This document shows, piece after piece, positions 12,590 through 22,390 of a stretch of DNA of 64,000 bases (position 1 is the first letter of the stretch; every line of letters starts with the position of its first letter). The notes under the pieces were generated by a model. That model ran no database searches. It was given only the letters and a program-made list of their open reading frames with translations, and had not been told where the DNA came from. The stretch is from positions 225,082,994-225,146,993 of the forward strand of contig OX352772.1 of the NCBI GenBank assembly GCA_947095535.1, in the 5' to 3' direction. Source of the DNA: Poecilobothrus nobilitatus (taxonomy: Eukaryota; Arthropoda; Insecta; Diptera; Dolichopodidae). Made by a program: the position numbers and the translations under genes.

Positions 12590-12814
12590 TCGTCTTCATT
12601 ATGAAAGTTATATTCTAAAAAGTTGCAATAATGGTTTGGTTCGTTAAATTCTTTAAATAATGGGACTTTGTTTGAACCTTCCGGTTTAGTACCTTAAGCG
12701 TGTAAGAAGGACATGTTATTTTCCATTTTGGGCTACAAATATTAGGATTTATTATGCTGAATTCAGCACCAGAATCTATAATAAATTTAAGTTTCCTTAC
12801 GGGTGTATTTATTA
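12590..12814 (-). pseudogene. pol: pol: aspartic protease region
   Basis: On the minus strand near 12780-12720 the frame reads IDSGAEFSIINPNICSPKW. The D-S-G-A motif is the active site of retroviral-type aspartic proteases. It lies between gag and reverse transcriptase as expected. The protease would cut the Gag-Pol precursor. Frame is interrupted downstream. Confidence 0.75.
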
Positions 12815-13355
12815 TTAAATAGAGTAGTTGTTTTGTCCCTCTATACGAAAGTTTTGTAATTCGGTATTTTCATTTGTGGCAATGTCCATGACATGGTCAT
12901 GGTGGTTGTTATTATTATTTGACCGGTAGTTTTGACTATTATTGGACCGGTAGTTTTGACTATTTCTGTAACTGTGTTGTCTACTTTGGGTATTTACCAT
13001 TAGATTTGATAGCAATCTCCTTTGTATAGTATTGTTAGTAGCAATGTCCATAGGTTCTGGGTTTCTCTGATTGTTATTATTGTTAAAATTACGATTATTA
13101 TTGAACCGATAATTTTTACTACTATTAGCGTGGGTATTATTATTATTATTATTAAAGCTTGTTCTATGGTTGTTAGTGTTATTATAAGAAAAAGACCTAT
13201 ATTAAATAATAAATAATATATTAAATAATGTGTTTCGGTTAATGTTGCAGGGTTTCTACTAACAAGAACACTTTTGACCGGCTCTGGTATACCGTGCTTA
13301 AATGAGTGTAGAGTTATTCTCGAATTACTTGTGATAAGCTAATTTTAATTAATTT
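12815..13355 (-). pseudogene. gag: gag remnant (C-terminal part) of LTR element
   Basis: Read on the minus strand, the segment about 13330-13230 contains a gag-like stretch (FKHGIPEPVKSVLVSRNP), typical of the C-terminal capsid region of gypsy-type gag. It is followed by a low-complexity Asn/Arg/Gln/His-rich tail (repeated NYRSNN blocks, 13120-12880) in a 78-codon open frame ending at 12815. The tail is probably the nucleocapsid-like end, lacking CCHC knuckles, as in errantiviruses. Frames change at least once. N-terminal gag was not found. The tract is expanded by short in-frame repeats. Confidence 0.7.
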
Positions 13356-13359
13356 TTGT

Positions 13360-14150
13360 GTTTCAATTTATTTTTGCTGTTAACGATTTAATAAAATTTA
13401 ATGTAACTTAACAAGGATAAAAAAAAAATGTTTTTTTTTGTTTATTTTTTTTCTTTCTTTTATTACTTTAAGATAATTTTAATTTATTTTTATTTTCTAA
13501 TTTATTTTTGCTATTAACAATTAAATAAAATTTAATTTAACTTAATTTAATCCACTTAATTTAATTTAGCTTATTATTATTCTTATAAAATGTAGTATTT
13601 GCGTTAATGTTGTTCCTTAGATGAATTGGCAGATATACCGATGTACAGGTTTAACGTTGCTCGTCTTGCTGACACTAGAAATTGATTTATGAAGTTCTTT
13701 TATGGTTGAAATTTATTTAAAACAGTGAAAATTTGTTTTTGTTTTTGTTATAGAATTTTATTTATTTTATTCAATACAGTTTTACTTTATCTATACTTGT
13801 TTTTTTTTTTTTTTTTGTAAAACAGTTCAAATTTATTTTAATTTTTATTTTAGTTTTTCTACTTTTAATTTTTATTTTAGTTTTATTTATTTTTAATTTT
13901 TATTTTAGTTTTAAAATAAAATTATTTTTAATTCTAGTTTATTTATTTAATTTTTTTTTGTTGTTGTTTTATAGTTAATGAATTTGATTTAATTGATTAT
14001 TAGTAAATTTTAACTGTAAAAGTTGTTTGTTACACTGTAACTGTGAAATAAAAATTTTAATACACTGTTAACTGTATTATAAAAAATTTAATACACTGTA
14101 ACTGTATTATAAAAAATTTAATACACTGTAACTGTATTATTGGTTGTTTA
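13360..14150 (-). other. AT-rich leader of LTR element; gag 5' part missing
   Basis: About 790 bp between the primer site and the first recognisable gag coding. It is very A/T-rich, with runs such as tttttttttttttttt near 13800 and repeats of 'aacactgtaactgtattataaaaaattta' type around 14040-14140. I find no frame matching an N-terminal gag, so either the leader is long or the 5' half of gag has been deleted or decayed. Confidence 0.5.
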
Positions 14151-14162
14151 CCGACTGCGCCA
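14151..14162 (-). other. Primer-binding site (tRNA-Ser)
   Basis: On the minus strand directly after the 5' LTR the sequence is TGGCGCAGTCGG, complementary to the 3' end of an insect tRNA-Ser (CGACTGCGCCA with the CCA tail). This fixes element orientation and boundary. The same primer is known for 17.6, 297, ZAM and relatives. Confidence 0.88.
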
Positions 14163-14436
14163 TTTAAGTTTTAAATTAAACTCATGTTTCTTTTATTTAA
14201 TTTTATTTTATTGTAGCAGTAGTACTTGTCGCTTAGAAGACAAACTATCTATAGAATGAAATATTAATGTTCTTATTTCTAATGCATGTTTATTCAATCA
14301 CGCGGATTGCAACGTGATCATATAAACATGCATTTATACATCTTACCTTTAATACTGTACCTAAACGATCAATTCAGATGATAAAAGTGCATACACAGCA
14401 CTTTTTACCAGCCAGACAGTTTTTTCTCTTCTTACA
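14162..14436 (-). repeat. 5' LTR of the errantivirus-like element
   Basis: About 275 bp, aligned to the copy at 7953-8222 over its whole length (shared landmarks: atttaagttttaaatt, cgcttagaagacaaac, cacgcggattgcaac, gccagacag). Read on the minus strand it starts TGTAAG and ends CTTAAAT, with the last T shared with the first base of the primer-binding site, as in related errantiviruses. It differs from the 3' LTR by small indels (for example an extra ctat after acaaa) and substitutions. Confidence 0.9.
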
Positions 14437-14440
14437 ATAT

Positions 14441-14958
14441 AGTTCCTAGAATTATGGCTGAAATTTTATTTTTGAATATAATTTTGTTTTTGCTAAAGAT
14501 GTACAATTATAAAGTAAAAATTAGCTGGATTGCACAAACTTAATACAAGTTTAATCAGTTTTTCTTATTTATCTAAATAGGTGTTCTGGTGTAATTATTA
14601 CGTTTCGTTATGGACCTCCTCATATATACATGTATTTGTTTTTTGTTTTTAAATAAATTTTTTTTTTTTTATATTATTTAAACTGTTTGCGCTTTATTAA
14701 TTTCATTTCTAATTGATTTTCTTATGAATTTTTGAAATGTTACTAAAAAAATTTTTAATGATATTAATGCGCACCCTACAACGATTCAATATATTCTTCG
14801 ATTTTAACTTAAAAAAAAATTTGCGTGTAATTTTTCCAACTAAACTTTTAAAAAGCAAAATATGGCGCGTCAAATGAAAAAATCAAATGTCAAATTTCAA
14901 AAATGATAGAGGTCGAATCTCATATAAAGGAAAAGAAATTGCTTTAAGTTGGCCTAAC
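14441..14958. other. AT-rich unique spacer
   Basis: About 520 bp between the LTR element and the 3' end of the next LINE. AT-rich, with short T-runs near 14650. No open frame or repeat partner recognised inside the window. Confidence 0.5.
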
Positions 14959-14989
14959 TTTTTTTTTTTTTTTTTACGAGGGCCGGTGG

Positions 14990-16027
14990 AAAACATCAAA
15001 AGTCACCCAAAGGAACTGCACGAGGTTCCTCTGAGTAGTGTTGGACTTTAACCAACCAAAACCACCCCCTTTAAAAACAAACTATAGGATTGGTCCTTTA
15101 ATACATAATAATATAATGTACAGTTTGGTTTTGGGGAAAAGGATGGGGGAAGGAATACTTGGGTGTTTGAATATAGGAAAATTGGGATTATGGAGGATGA
15201 AGGGAAAAATTTGTATAGTTATTTTGAAGAAAGATGTTAGTGTTCTTCTTGAATTTCGATATATCGTACACAAATGAATTACCAACTTTTGGGAACACAT
15301 GTGCGGGCATAAGGTTCCATAAAGGCGACGTGCGCATGACAAATGAACTCCCGAATGCTGTATTGCGCCATCATGACAGTTCGACAGTGTATGGGTGGGC
15401 ATCTGTTGCACTCCTCGTTTCACTTTGGAAAACTTTGAGTGGAGGCATCAATTGTTTTATTTCTTTAGAACAGGTGTTCACCCCTACAAGGTATCTATAA
15501 AAGAGGGTCAATGACCCAACAGTACGGCGATGGCAAAGTGGAGTGAGCGTTGAGGTGCGAATAGCTCTGTTTTGCACTTTGTCGAGAAAACCCAGCGCTG
15601 TTTGGGGCGGTCCAGCCCAAATATGTGCATTATACTCCATTTTAGGCCTAATGTACATTTTATAGATGTTGAGAAGATAGGAAGGAGAGAAGTAAGCTTT
15701 ACAGCGGTACAAGAAACCTAGACATTTAGCAGCATCTTTAGCTATACCAAAAATATGATTTGACCAGGTCAATTTCTGATTTAACTCGATGCCCAGAATG
15801 TTTAAATCTGTTGAGTGCTGCAAAGCCTCACCCTGAAAAGTCAGGTTGGGTGTAGTAGTAGCTACTTTACGCGAGATTAAACAGCATTGCGTTTTTTTCG
15901 TGTTGAAATCAACTCTGTTGCTTTCACCCCATTTTTGGATTTTCGCTAAATCATTATTTAGCTCACTGATAGTGAAGTTTCTTGCTGTTCTATTAGTTTG
16001 GTGATTAATACCGGCTATGAAATTCAT
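14990..16027 (-). pseudogene. LINE RT thumb and C-terminal region, 3' UTR
   Basis: Open frame 16027-15371 (218 codons) covers the thumb and C-terminal domain: WGESNRVDFNTKKTQCCLIS, ILGIELNQKLTW, GFLYRCKAYF, RPKMEYNAHIWAGPPQTAL, KVQNRAIR. Its end (SATDAHPYTVELS) matches the usual C-terminus of this type. Coding continues in other frames down to about 15200 (for example LWNSLP-like remnants), followed by 3' UTR and A-tail at 14959. Confidence 0.85.
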
Positions 16028-16029
16028 AG

Positions 16030-17035
16030 GAAGCTACAAGGGTGCTGTCATCTGCGAAACTATGGATTGGATTGGAGGTAATTGAAAGTAGGTTATTGAT
16101 AAATATTAAGAAGAGAGTGGGGGACACCAGCATTAATTATAAAATTGTCAGATGAATAACCATCGACAAGTACCCGAATCATGCGATTCGAAAGGAAATC
16201 TCCAATCCATTTTAGAAATACCCTACCTAGTCCTAATGCTTTGCATTTTGCTAATAAAGCATCATGCCAGACTCGGTCGAACGCTTTAGAAATATTCAGA
16301 GCCACTACATCAGATTCACCAGAATGGATCAACTTTTCGCAAAGGTAAGTCATGAGATCACCGGTTGAACGACGGGCTCTGAACCCATATTGTCGATCAT
16401 GAAGCAAACCTCTACGATCCAGATATTTCAAAAGCTTCTGGTTTATTATTTTTTCCATTACTTTGGAAAGAACAGAGGTTATAGCATTAGGACGGTAGTT
16501 AGAGGAATCGCTTTTATTACCTTTTTTGGAATTGGGAAAACATGCGCAACCTTCCATTGGGTAGGGTGAATACCCGAAGTAAAGGAAAGATAGAAAAGGC
16601 TGCGTAGAGGTTTTGAAATACTTGAATAGGTATTTTTAAGAACCATGGTAGTAATACCATCTGGACCGGCTGATTTTTTTGCATCAAGATTTTTCAAGAT
16701 TTTCATCACTGCTCTTGTTCTAAAGTATATTTTACCGAAGGAGTAGTCAACTTCAGGAACAGTTGGTGGCTTTAAAGTTGACTGAGGTAGTGTCGAGTTG
16801 CAGTTCTCTTTCGACTGCCAAACAAGTTCGCTTTCTCTTTGGAATCTGACACAATCATGTTATTAATATCAACAAGCGGAGGAAAAGAAGACCCGCTAGC
16901 GTCCTCTTTTAAACTTTTTGCAAATGACCAAAAGGATTTGCTATTCTTAGGCATGTGGATAAGTTTGCGTTTCAACTTTAGGTTGAATAAGAATTTTTGC
17001 CTGTTGATAACTCTCTTGCACCTGTTTCGAACCAC
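16030..17035 (-). pseudogene. LINE linker and reverse transcriptase
   Basis: Frame 17035-16772 is a basic linker (RNRCKRVINRQK, PKNSKSFWSFAKSL). Frames 16709-16479 and 16557-16093 are the RT: KKSAGPDGI, FPIPKK, SNYRPNAITSVLSKVMEKI, QYGFRARRSTGDL, ALNISKAFDRVWHDALL, INAGVP. After a frame change near 16110 the catalytic box appears as HSFADDSTLVA (about 16062-16030), so both active-site aspartates are preserved in sequence although the gene is broken by several small indels. Confidence 0.92.
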
Positions 17036-17378
17036 TATATAGTTTGCCCTGAGAGCCTCCGACCTATTGCTTTGATACAGTTTAAAAGCCTCCTCCTTTT
17101 TAAGAATGGCTTCACTGCAAATGCGATTGAACCAAGATTTGAATTTCCGTTTAATAGATAGTTCTCATGGAGTGAGGAATAAATAACCTCATTCCAAGTA
17201 AAATTGTTTCACAAATCGCATTTGCAGCAAAGTCGACATTCCGATCGGGGAAGCACAATGACCAATCAAAGGATCAGAAAAAACTGTTAAGACCCTCCCA
17301 GTTCGCATGGCTGTATCGCCATACTAATTTTCTGGAAGGAGTCTTTTGATTGGTAATTGGGCCTACCCGGAAACTTGT

Positions 17379-18062
17379 TTAAACCAAACAATGGTCGGAG
17401 CCACCCAGAGGGCAACCAACTGAAACCACATATTTTTCAGGGTGTGTGGTCAGGAACAGATCCAAGAGGTAGCTTTCTTGATCAGCACGATCTGGGATCC
17501 TAGTGGGATTTTGGACAAGTTGAGAAAGGTGGAAAAGAGATGAGAATAGTTCAACTTGTTTCCCAATTGAGTTTTGACTCAGAGAAGTGTTACTAGAAAA
17601 GTGAAGCCAGTCTCTATTATGAATATTGAAATCACCCGCCAGAACAATTTCAGTTCCTGGATATGAATCCAAAATTTCACTGATCTGGTTTGAGAGATTT
17701 TCAATTTCCACAACAGTTTCCTCTTCACTTGAGTTAGGTGATCTGTATAAGAAACAGAAATGTATGACTTGCTTTCTAACGAGGATTTTTACCCAAACAT
17801 AGTGGAAAGTTGGGCTAGAACATTTGAATTTATTAAGAGTGTTGAAAGCTATGTCATTTTTAAAATAGATGGCGATACCTCTTTTAGACACGAAATGTGA
17901 AACGAGTGTGTAGCCAGTAATATTAAAATTATCATTCTGGCCGTTAACTTGAGTTTCACATAGGGCAAGAATTGCTGGTTTGCTAGAATTTAAATGGCAA
18001 GTGACGGCATCGAAATTCGTCTGTAAACCGCGTATATTGCAGAAATTTACATTAAAATCGGT
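17379..18062 (-). pseudogene. LINE apurinic-type endonuclease domain
   Basis: The minus-strand frame begins near 18062 with VNFCNIRGLQTNF and has ALCETQVN (catalytic Glu region). It continues in the open frame 17891-17379 with FCFLYRSPNSS, VLAGDFNIHNRDW (the GDFN Asp/Asn motif) and GGSDHCLV (the SDH catalytic His). These are the signatures of APE-like LINE endonuclease, which nicks target DNA to prime reverse transcription. The join between the first part and 17891 appears nearly in frame, so this domain is the best preserved of the copy. Confidence 0.9.
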
Positions 18063-18952
18063 AATTTTGTAAAATTTTAAGAATCAATAAAAATCAAGTA
18101 AAAATCAGCAAATTAAAATTTATAATTAGATAAAAAAGTGAAATATCAAATTAAAATTTAAATTGATAAAGAAACAATAAAAATTATATGTGTATGATAA
18201 TGTGTATGATATGAAAACCGCGAGCTTGACAACACAATTTATTTGTTAATTAAATTTAAAATTAAATTAAATGTTTGCCTTGAATGTGCAAATGATTTAT
18301 AAAACGTTCAACAGTTTTTAGCAAACACTGTGAAGTGATCTTATTGAACGCAGTTACAACCAAAAACACACCCAAAGCAAACCTTACGTGCAATACAAAA
18401 AAGAAAAAAAGAGCACGTTATAGCAAATAAAAGTTATTGATTATTAAATTGATTTTTACACACACTATTATAAATAATAGTAAAATTTACAATAATATTA
18501 GACTCTTCTCAAGATCTTTTATGATAAAGTAAAAGTAAATTACAATAAGTAAATACCACCAGAAATTACAAATTAAAATTACTGTTTAAGTTATGGTGGT
18601 ATTGATTATTGAGAAGAGAAGAATTAGAACACTGACATCTATCAAAGGCATGGAGTGAGAAGGATATTGTTTTTGCTTTGTTTACAACTAGAAGATGTTA
18701 GAAAGAAAAGAACAGAAAAAAAAATAAAATCAAAATTAATTAATTGTAAACAAAGAAACCGCGCGCGTTGAATTAAAAAATTTTTTTTTTTTAAAATAAA
18801 ATAAAATAAATTAGTCAATATACTAAATATTTAATAAATATATAAAACAAAAAAAAAAGTGGAATTAAATAACAAAAGATAAAAAAATGTGATATTAGAA
18901 AGATAAATAAATGTGATATTAAAAAAAAAAAGAAACCTAACTATGGGCCTAA
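18063..18952. other. AT-rich region upstream of LINE endonuclease
   Basis: About 890 bp of AT-rich sequence that may be the 5' region of the LINE to its left, if GGCCTAACT at 18946 is its target duplication. No ORF1-like frame (CCHC or PHD) found. It holds an imperfect inverted pair, gactcttctcaa near 18500 and ttgagaagaga near 18609, and a homopolymer-rich part at 18770-18930. Confidence 0.45.
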
Positions 18953-18954
18953 CT

Positions 18955-19474
18955 ATGTGTCGGAAATAATACGAACAAGTTCCAAAGCTATCCAGGATGT
19001 AATTAATCAATCTACATCGGAATCTTCAAAAAAATCAACGGAAATTTTATTTTCTGCGTTGACAAAATAAATTGTGGACACTAAATTACCACCAAGAATT
19101 GTCAACGATATAGAAAGCAGAGTTTCCAAATTAGTTTATGAGAAAATTTCAGATTTTTTAAATTCGCAAATAAGTAATTGAAGTACATAATAATATATGC
19201 ATATAGTTTTAAATTTTTTTTATATTGATAATGGATTTGATTAAGGTACTTTAAATATATAGTATGTATACATATGTATAGTTTTTATTGTATTATTTTT
19301 TAGTAATTATTTTAAGTTTTTATAGATGTAATTTGTTGTTTTTCTTATAATTTTTTTGTTAATAATATTGAATTAAATTAAAATATGGCAAAATTAAAAA
19401 TAAATTAAGAATTTTTATTTTTCCATTTTTTCCAGTTTTATTAATTTTTCTTTTTATCTTATAAAGAATTTTAA
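18955..19474 (+). repeat. Dispersed repeat, copy 1, left part with coding remnant
   Basis: Sequence from about 18955 is shared with 31175-31648: gtcggaaataatac, ccaaagctatccaggatg, aaattaccaccaagaatt, gtttccaaattagtttatg, aaattcgcaaataagtaattg. The shared part reads as the end of a protein on plus (18962-19181): residues SSKAIQDVINQST, one in-frame stop, then LPPRI and VSKLVYEKISDFLNSQ before a stop. The C-terminal shape is reminiscent of BESS-type ends, but I cannot name the family. The second copy has mainly small differences, so both derive from a once-coding mobile element. Confidence 0.72.
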
Positions 19475-21366
19475 AAATAATTTTTTAAAGTATAAAGCAA
19501 ATGCAATGCCTGACTTGAAGAACGATTAGGCCCAGATGTACTTGCATTTTACATAAAACCATTAATTGCATTTCTCCAACTTCCATGTATTATATCTGAA
19601 AACAAAATCCCAAACGAAAAATTCTCGAAAACAAAAATCTCGAATGTTAAAAAGTCCTGAAAACCATAAATACCGAAATCAACTTGCATTTCACATAAAA
19701 CTATTAATTGCATTTCTCCAACTTCCAGGTATTATATATGGGAGCATGACACTTTGCTGAAAACAAAATCCGAACGAAAAAATCCCGAAAAAAAATTTCG
19801 AATGTTAAAAAGTCCTGAAAACCAAAAATACCGAAATCAAGGAATTTCTGTTCAAATAAGTACATATGTAAAAAAAATATAAAAAACGATTTTAGAGTAT
19901 TGAATACAAAACCAGATTATATGCTTTTTCCACAATATATATATATATTTAATATGTATATGTGAGATTCTGAATTGAGATTTTGTATTAGGAGGGATTT
20001 TAAAGTTGGACTCAAAATCAGAGTATGCGCCTTTTACAGAATATTTATATACATATGAATATGTGACATTCTGAATTAGGGGATTTTAGAGTTGGATTCA
20101 AAATCAGGGAGGATTTCCTCTTTTTCCAGAATGTGTATATTTTGAACCTACCATAAGATAAATGATAATTATAATCTGAATTAGGAGGGATTTTAAAGGG
20201 ATAAAGCAGGGATTCGGCAGCCGAATTTGTGGTGATTCCAAAATCAAATAATTTTAATTCAATTATTGCTTGAAATATTATTTTTATTTTAATCATCTGG
20301 TCAATATTTTTTACGTTAAAAATAATTTTAATGACATTTCTTTTAAACAAATAATATGCGGATTGCTATCTTATCATTATGTTTCAAACGTGCTACTAAT
20401 TAATTGTTAGAAAATAAAATGAAGATAAAAGAAATCATAACTAATACAAATAATATTAAACTATTGTTTACATATTTGCAATATATTTATCAACTTGAAT
20501 ATTATTTGGATATTGACGTCAGTGATGAACCAAAGAAATTTCTGTTCAAATATGTAAGTATGTACATAATACGTTAAAAATAATTAGGATGGATTTTAGA
20601 GTTGGGTACAAAATCAGGGTACTTACTTACTTACATATACATACTTTTCTGATTATATATATATGCATACGCAGGATTCTAATTATCATATATCTTACGG
20701 TAGGTTACAAAATATGCACATTCTGGAAAAAGACGAAATCCTCCCTGATTTTGAATTCAACTCTAAAAACCCTTCTATTTCAGAATCTGGCATTTAGATA
20801 AATATATAAAAATATTCTGGGAAACGGGAATATTCTGATTTCAAATCCAACTCTAAAATCCCCTAATTCAGAATGTCACATATTCATATGTATATAAATA
20901 TTCTGTAAAAGGCGTATACTCTAATTTTGAGTCCAACTTTAAAATCCCTCCTAATCAAGAATCTCAATTCAGAATCTCACATATACATATTATATATATA
21001 TATACATATATATGTTGGAGAAAGCGTATAATATGGCTTTGTATCCAATACTCTAAAATCCTTTTTTAAATTTTTTTACATTTTTACTTATTTAAATTGA
21101 AGTTCCTTAATTTCGGTATTTTTGGTTTTCAGGATTTTTTTTTTCGGGACTTTTTAACATTCGAGATTTTTTCCACCAAATTTAAAATCGAGATTTTTTT
21201 TTCTAGATTTTTTCGTTCGGGATTTTTTTTTCAGTAGTGTCTTTATTACATTTTTATTTTCATTTAAAGTGTCACAATTAATAGTTTTATATAAAATGCA
21301 AATACATTTAGAACTAATCGTCCTTCAAGTGAGGCATTTCATTTACATGATACTTTAAAAAATTAT
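19475..21366. repeat. Foldback-like palindrome, ~690-bp arms
   Basis: Left arm 19475-20170 reappears as reverse complement at 20677-21366, with about 500 bp between. Landmarks: agaacgattaggcccagatg at 19520 versus actaatcgtccttcaag near 21313; ggggattttagagttgg at 20079 versus ccaactctaaaatccccta near 20848; gaacctaccataagata at 20145 versus tatcttacggtaggtta near 20688. Arms carry tandem ~100-bp units with the core GGATTTTAGAGTTGGATTC. The left arm also has a ~135-bp direct duplication (19549-19683, 19684-19848), absent in the right arm. The structure matches foldback-type elements. Single-strand DNA would form a long hairpin. Confidence 0.85.
20171..20676. other. Spacer between foldback arms
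   Basis: About 500 bp of AT-rich sequence; includes one more unit of the arm motif (aattaggatggattttagag at 20584). The minus frame over 20045-20350 lies partly in the arm and has no recognisable domain. No transposase found. Confidence 0.55.
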
Positions 21367-22096
21367 ATATCAAATCTTTGTTTTGTTTTTTATTTATTTC
21401 ACTAATTTAATATAAATTCTAATTAGATATTTTTAAAAATTAATTTGAAAATCCGCCCAAAAAAATTTCTTATAAGAAAATTATCTTTGTTTATTCGCAA
21501 TATTGGCGGCCTTGAAAAAACAGTTTTGAAGATGTTTTGAGTAAGTAAAATGGGAAATGGTTTGTATTAGCATCCGCGTCAGATTGAAATGAAATTTTTT
21601 ATAACGGTACCTAGTGGTGTCACCAACATTTCATAGACGACCACTTTGACTGACAAAGTCATTTGAAGGTCAAATTGATTAATAATTGTAGATCATAATA
21701 CTATCTTTAATACATATCTGGTTCTATCTTAATCGGTGTTACCGTTTTTGAGATATGGCAGTTTGAAGTGGAAATTTTAATTAAAAAAAAATAAAATTAA
21801 AACTTTCAAAAAAACCACTATGCATGTAAAATATTCAAAGACACCCTATATTTATTACTATACCGTTAGAAAACTCTTTTCAACCTCTTTTCAACGGTAT
21901 ATAACAAGTATAGTATAGGGCGATAAATAGCCCCACAGAAGGGTAAAAAACGATATTGAAACAATGATTCAAGCCCTGAATTTAAAAAAAAAAAATGTAA
22001 TTCTCTATTTTGTAGCTTAAATAAAAATATAATATATTACACATAATATTGGCATAATATATATTATTAATTATGTTATATATATATTACATATTA

Positions 22097-22134
<38 letters not shown>

Positions 22135-22317
22135 CAATTTAATACATACGTATGTATATACAAATACAATTAAACATAAACAATTTAAATTTTATTATAT
22201 TACAATAAGTAGTAAGTTTAATAGACTTAAATTTATGATAAATTTTTATAGTAATTTTTTCTATTGTTTATTTTTAATTTTTTACATGCATATTGCAATA
22301 TTATTTTTTACATGCAT
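21367..22317. other. Unassigned AT-rich stretch with (AT)n microsatellite
   Basis: No gene. 21700-21960 contains stretches such as gtgttaccgtttttgagatatggcag and two close copies of cctcttttcaac (21880-21900), in the style of non-coding repeat ends. A pure TA dinucleotide tract lies at about 22098-22130. The plus frame 22073-22357 is simply translated microsatellite. Confidence 0.5.
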
Positions 22318-22390
22318 TACGCCCCGGTGGGTAGGGGATAAGAAATACCCTCAGTAATGTATGCTTGTGGTACAAGTCCACTAAAATCCA

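Larger units (their letters stand above)
7953..14436 (-). mobile_element. Ty3/gypsy errantivirus-like LTR retrotransposon
   Basis: A 6.5-kb element read on the minus strand, bounded by two related LTRs and flanked by a 4-bp duplication ATAT (7949-7952 and 14437-14440). The primer site after the 5' LTR matches the 3' end of tRNA-Ser. Order on the minus strand: gag remnant, aspartic protease, reverse transcriptase, RNase H, integrase, then an env-like third frame ending just before the 3' LTR. This order, the tRNA-Ser primer and insertion into an AT-alternating target match the 17.6/297 branch of insect errantiviruses. The LTRs have clear differences (small indels, substitutions), so insertion is not recent. 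All genes carry stops or deletions; the copy is dead. Confidence 0.93.
14959..18062 (-). mobile_element. Minus-strand LINE (non-LTR retrotransposon), decayed
   Basis: A LINE read right to left: endonuclease (18062-17379), linker (17035-16772), reverse transcriptase (16709-16030), thumb/C-terminus (16027-15000) and a 3' UTR ending in an A-tail (the T-run 14959-14975 on plus). The 3' UTR holds a GGTTGGTTAAAGTCCAACAC-like stretch. Clade is Jockey-group by protein style (CNIRGL endonuclease start, RRSTGDL and ISKAFDRVWH in RT); precise clade not resolved. Local GC is distinctly higher than in surrounding sequence. The word GGCCTAACT occurs at 14951-14959 and again at 18946-18954; if this is the target duplication, the element extends to 18945 with a long 5' region. 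Confidence 0.9.
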
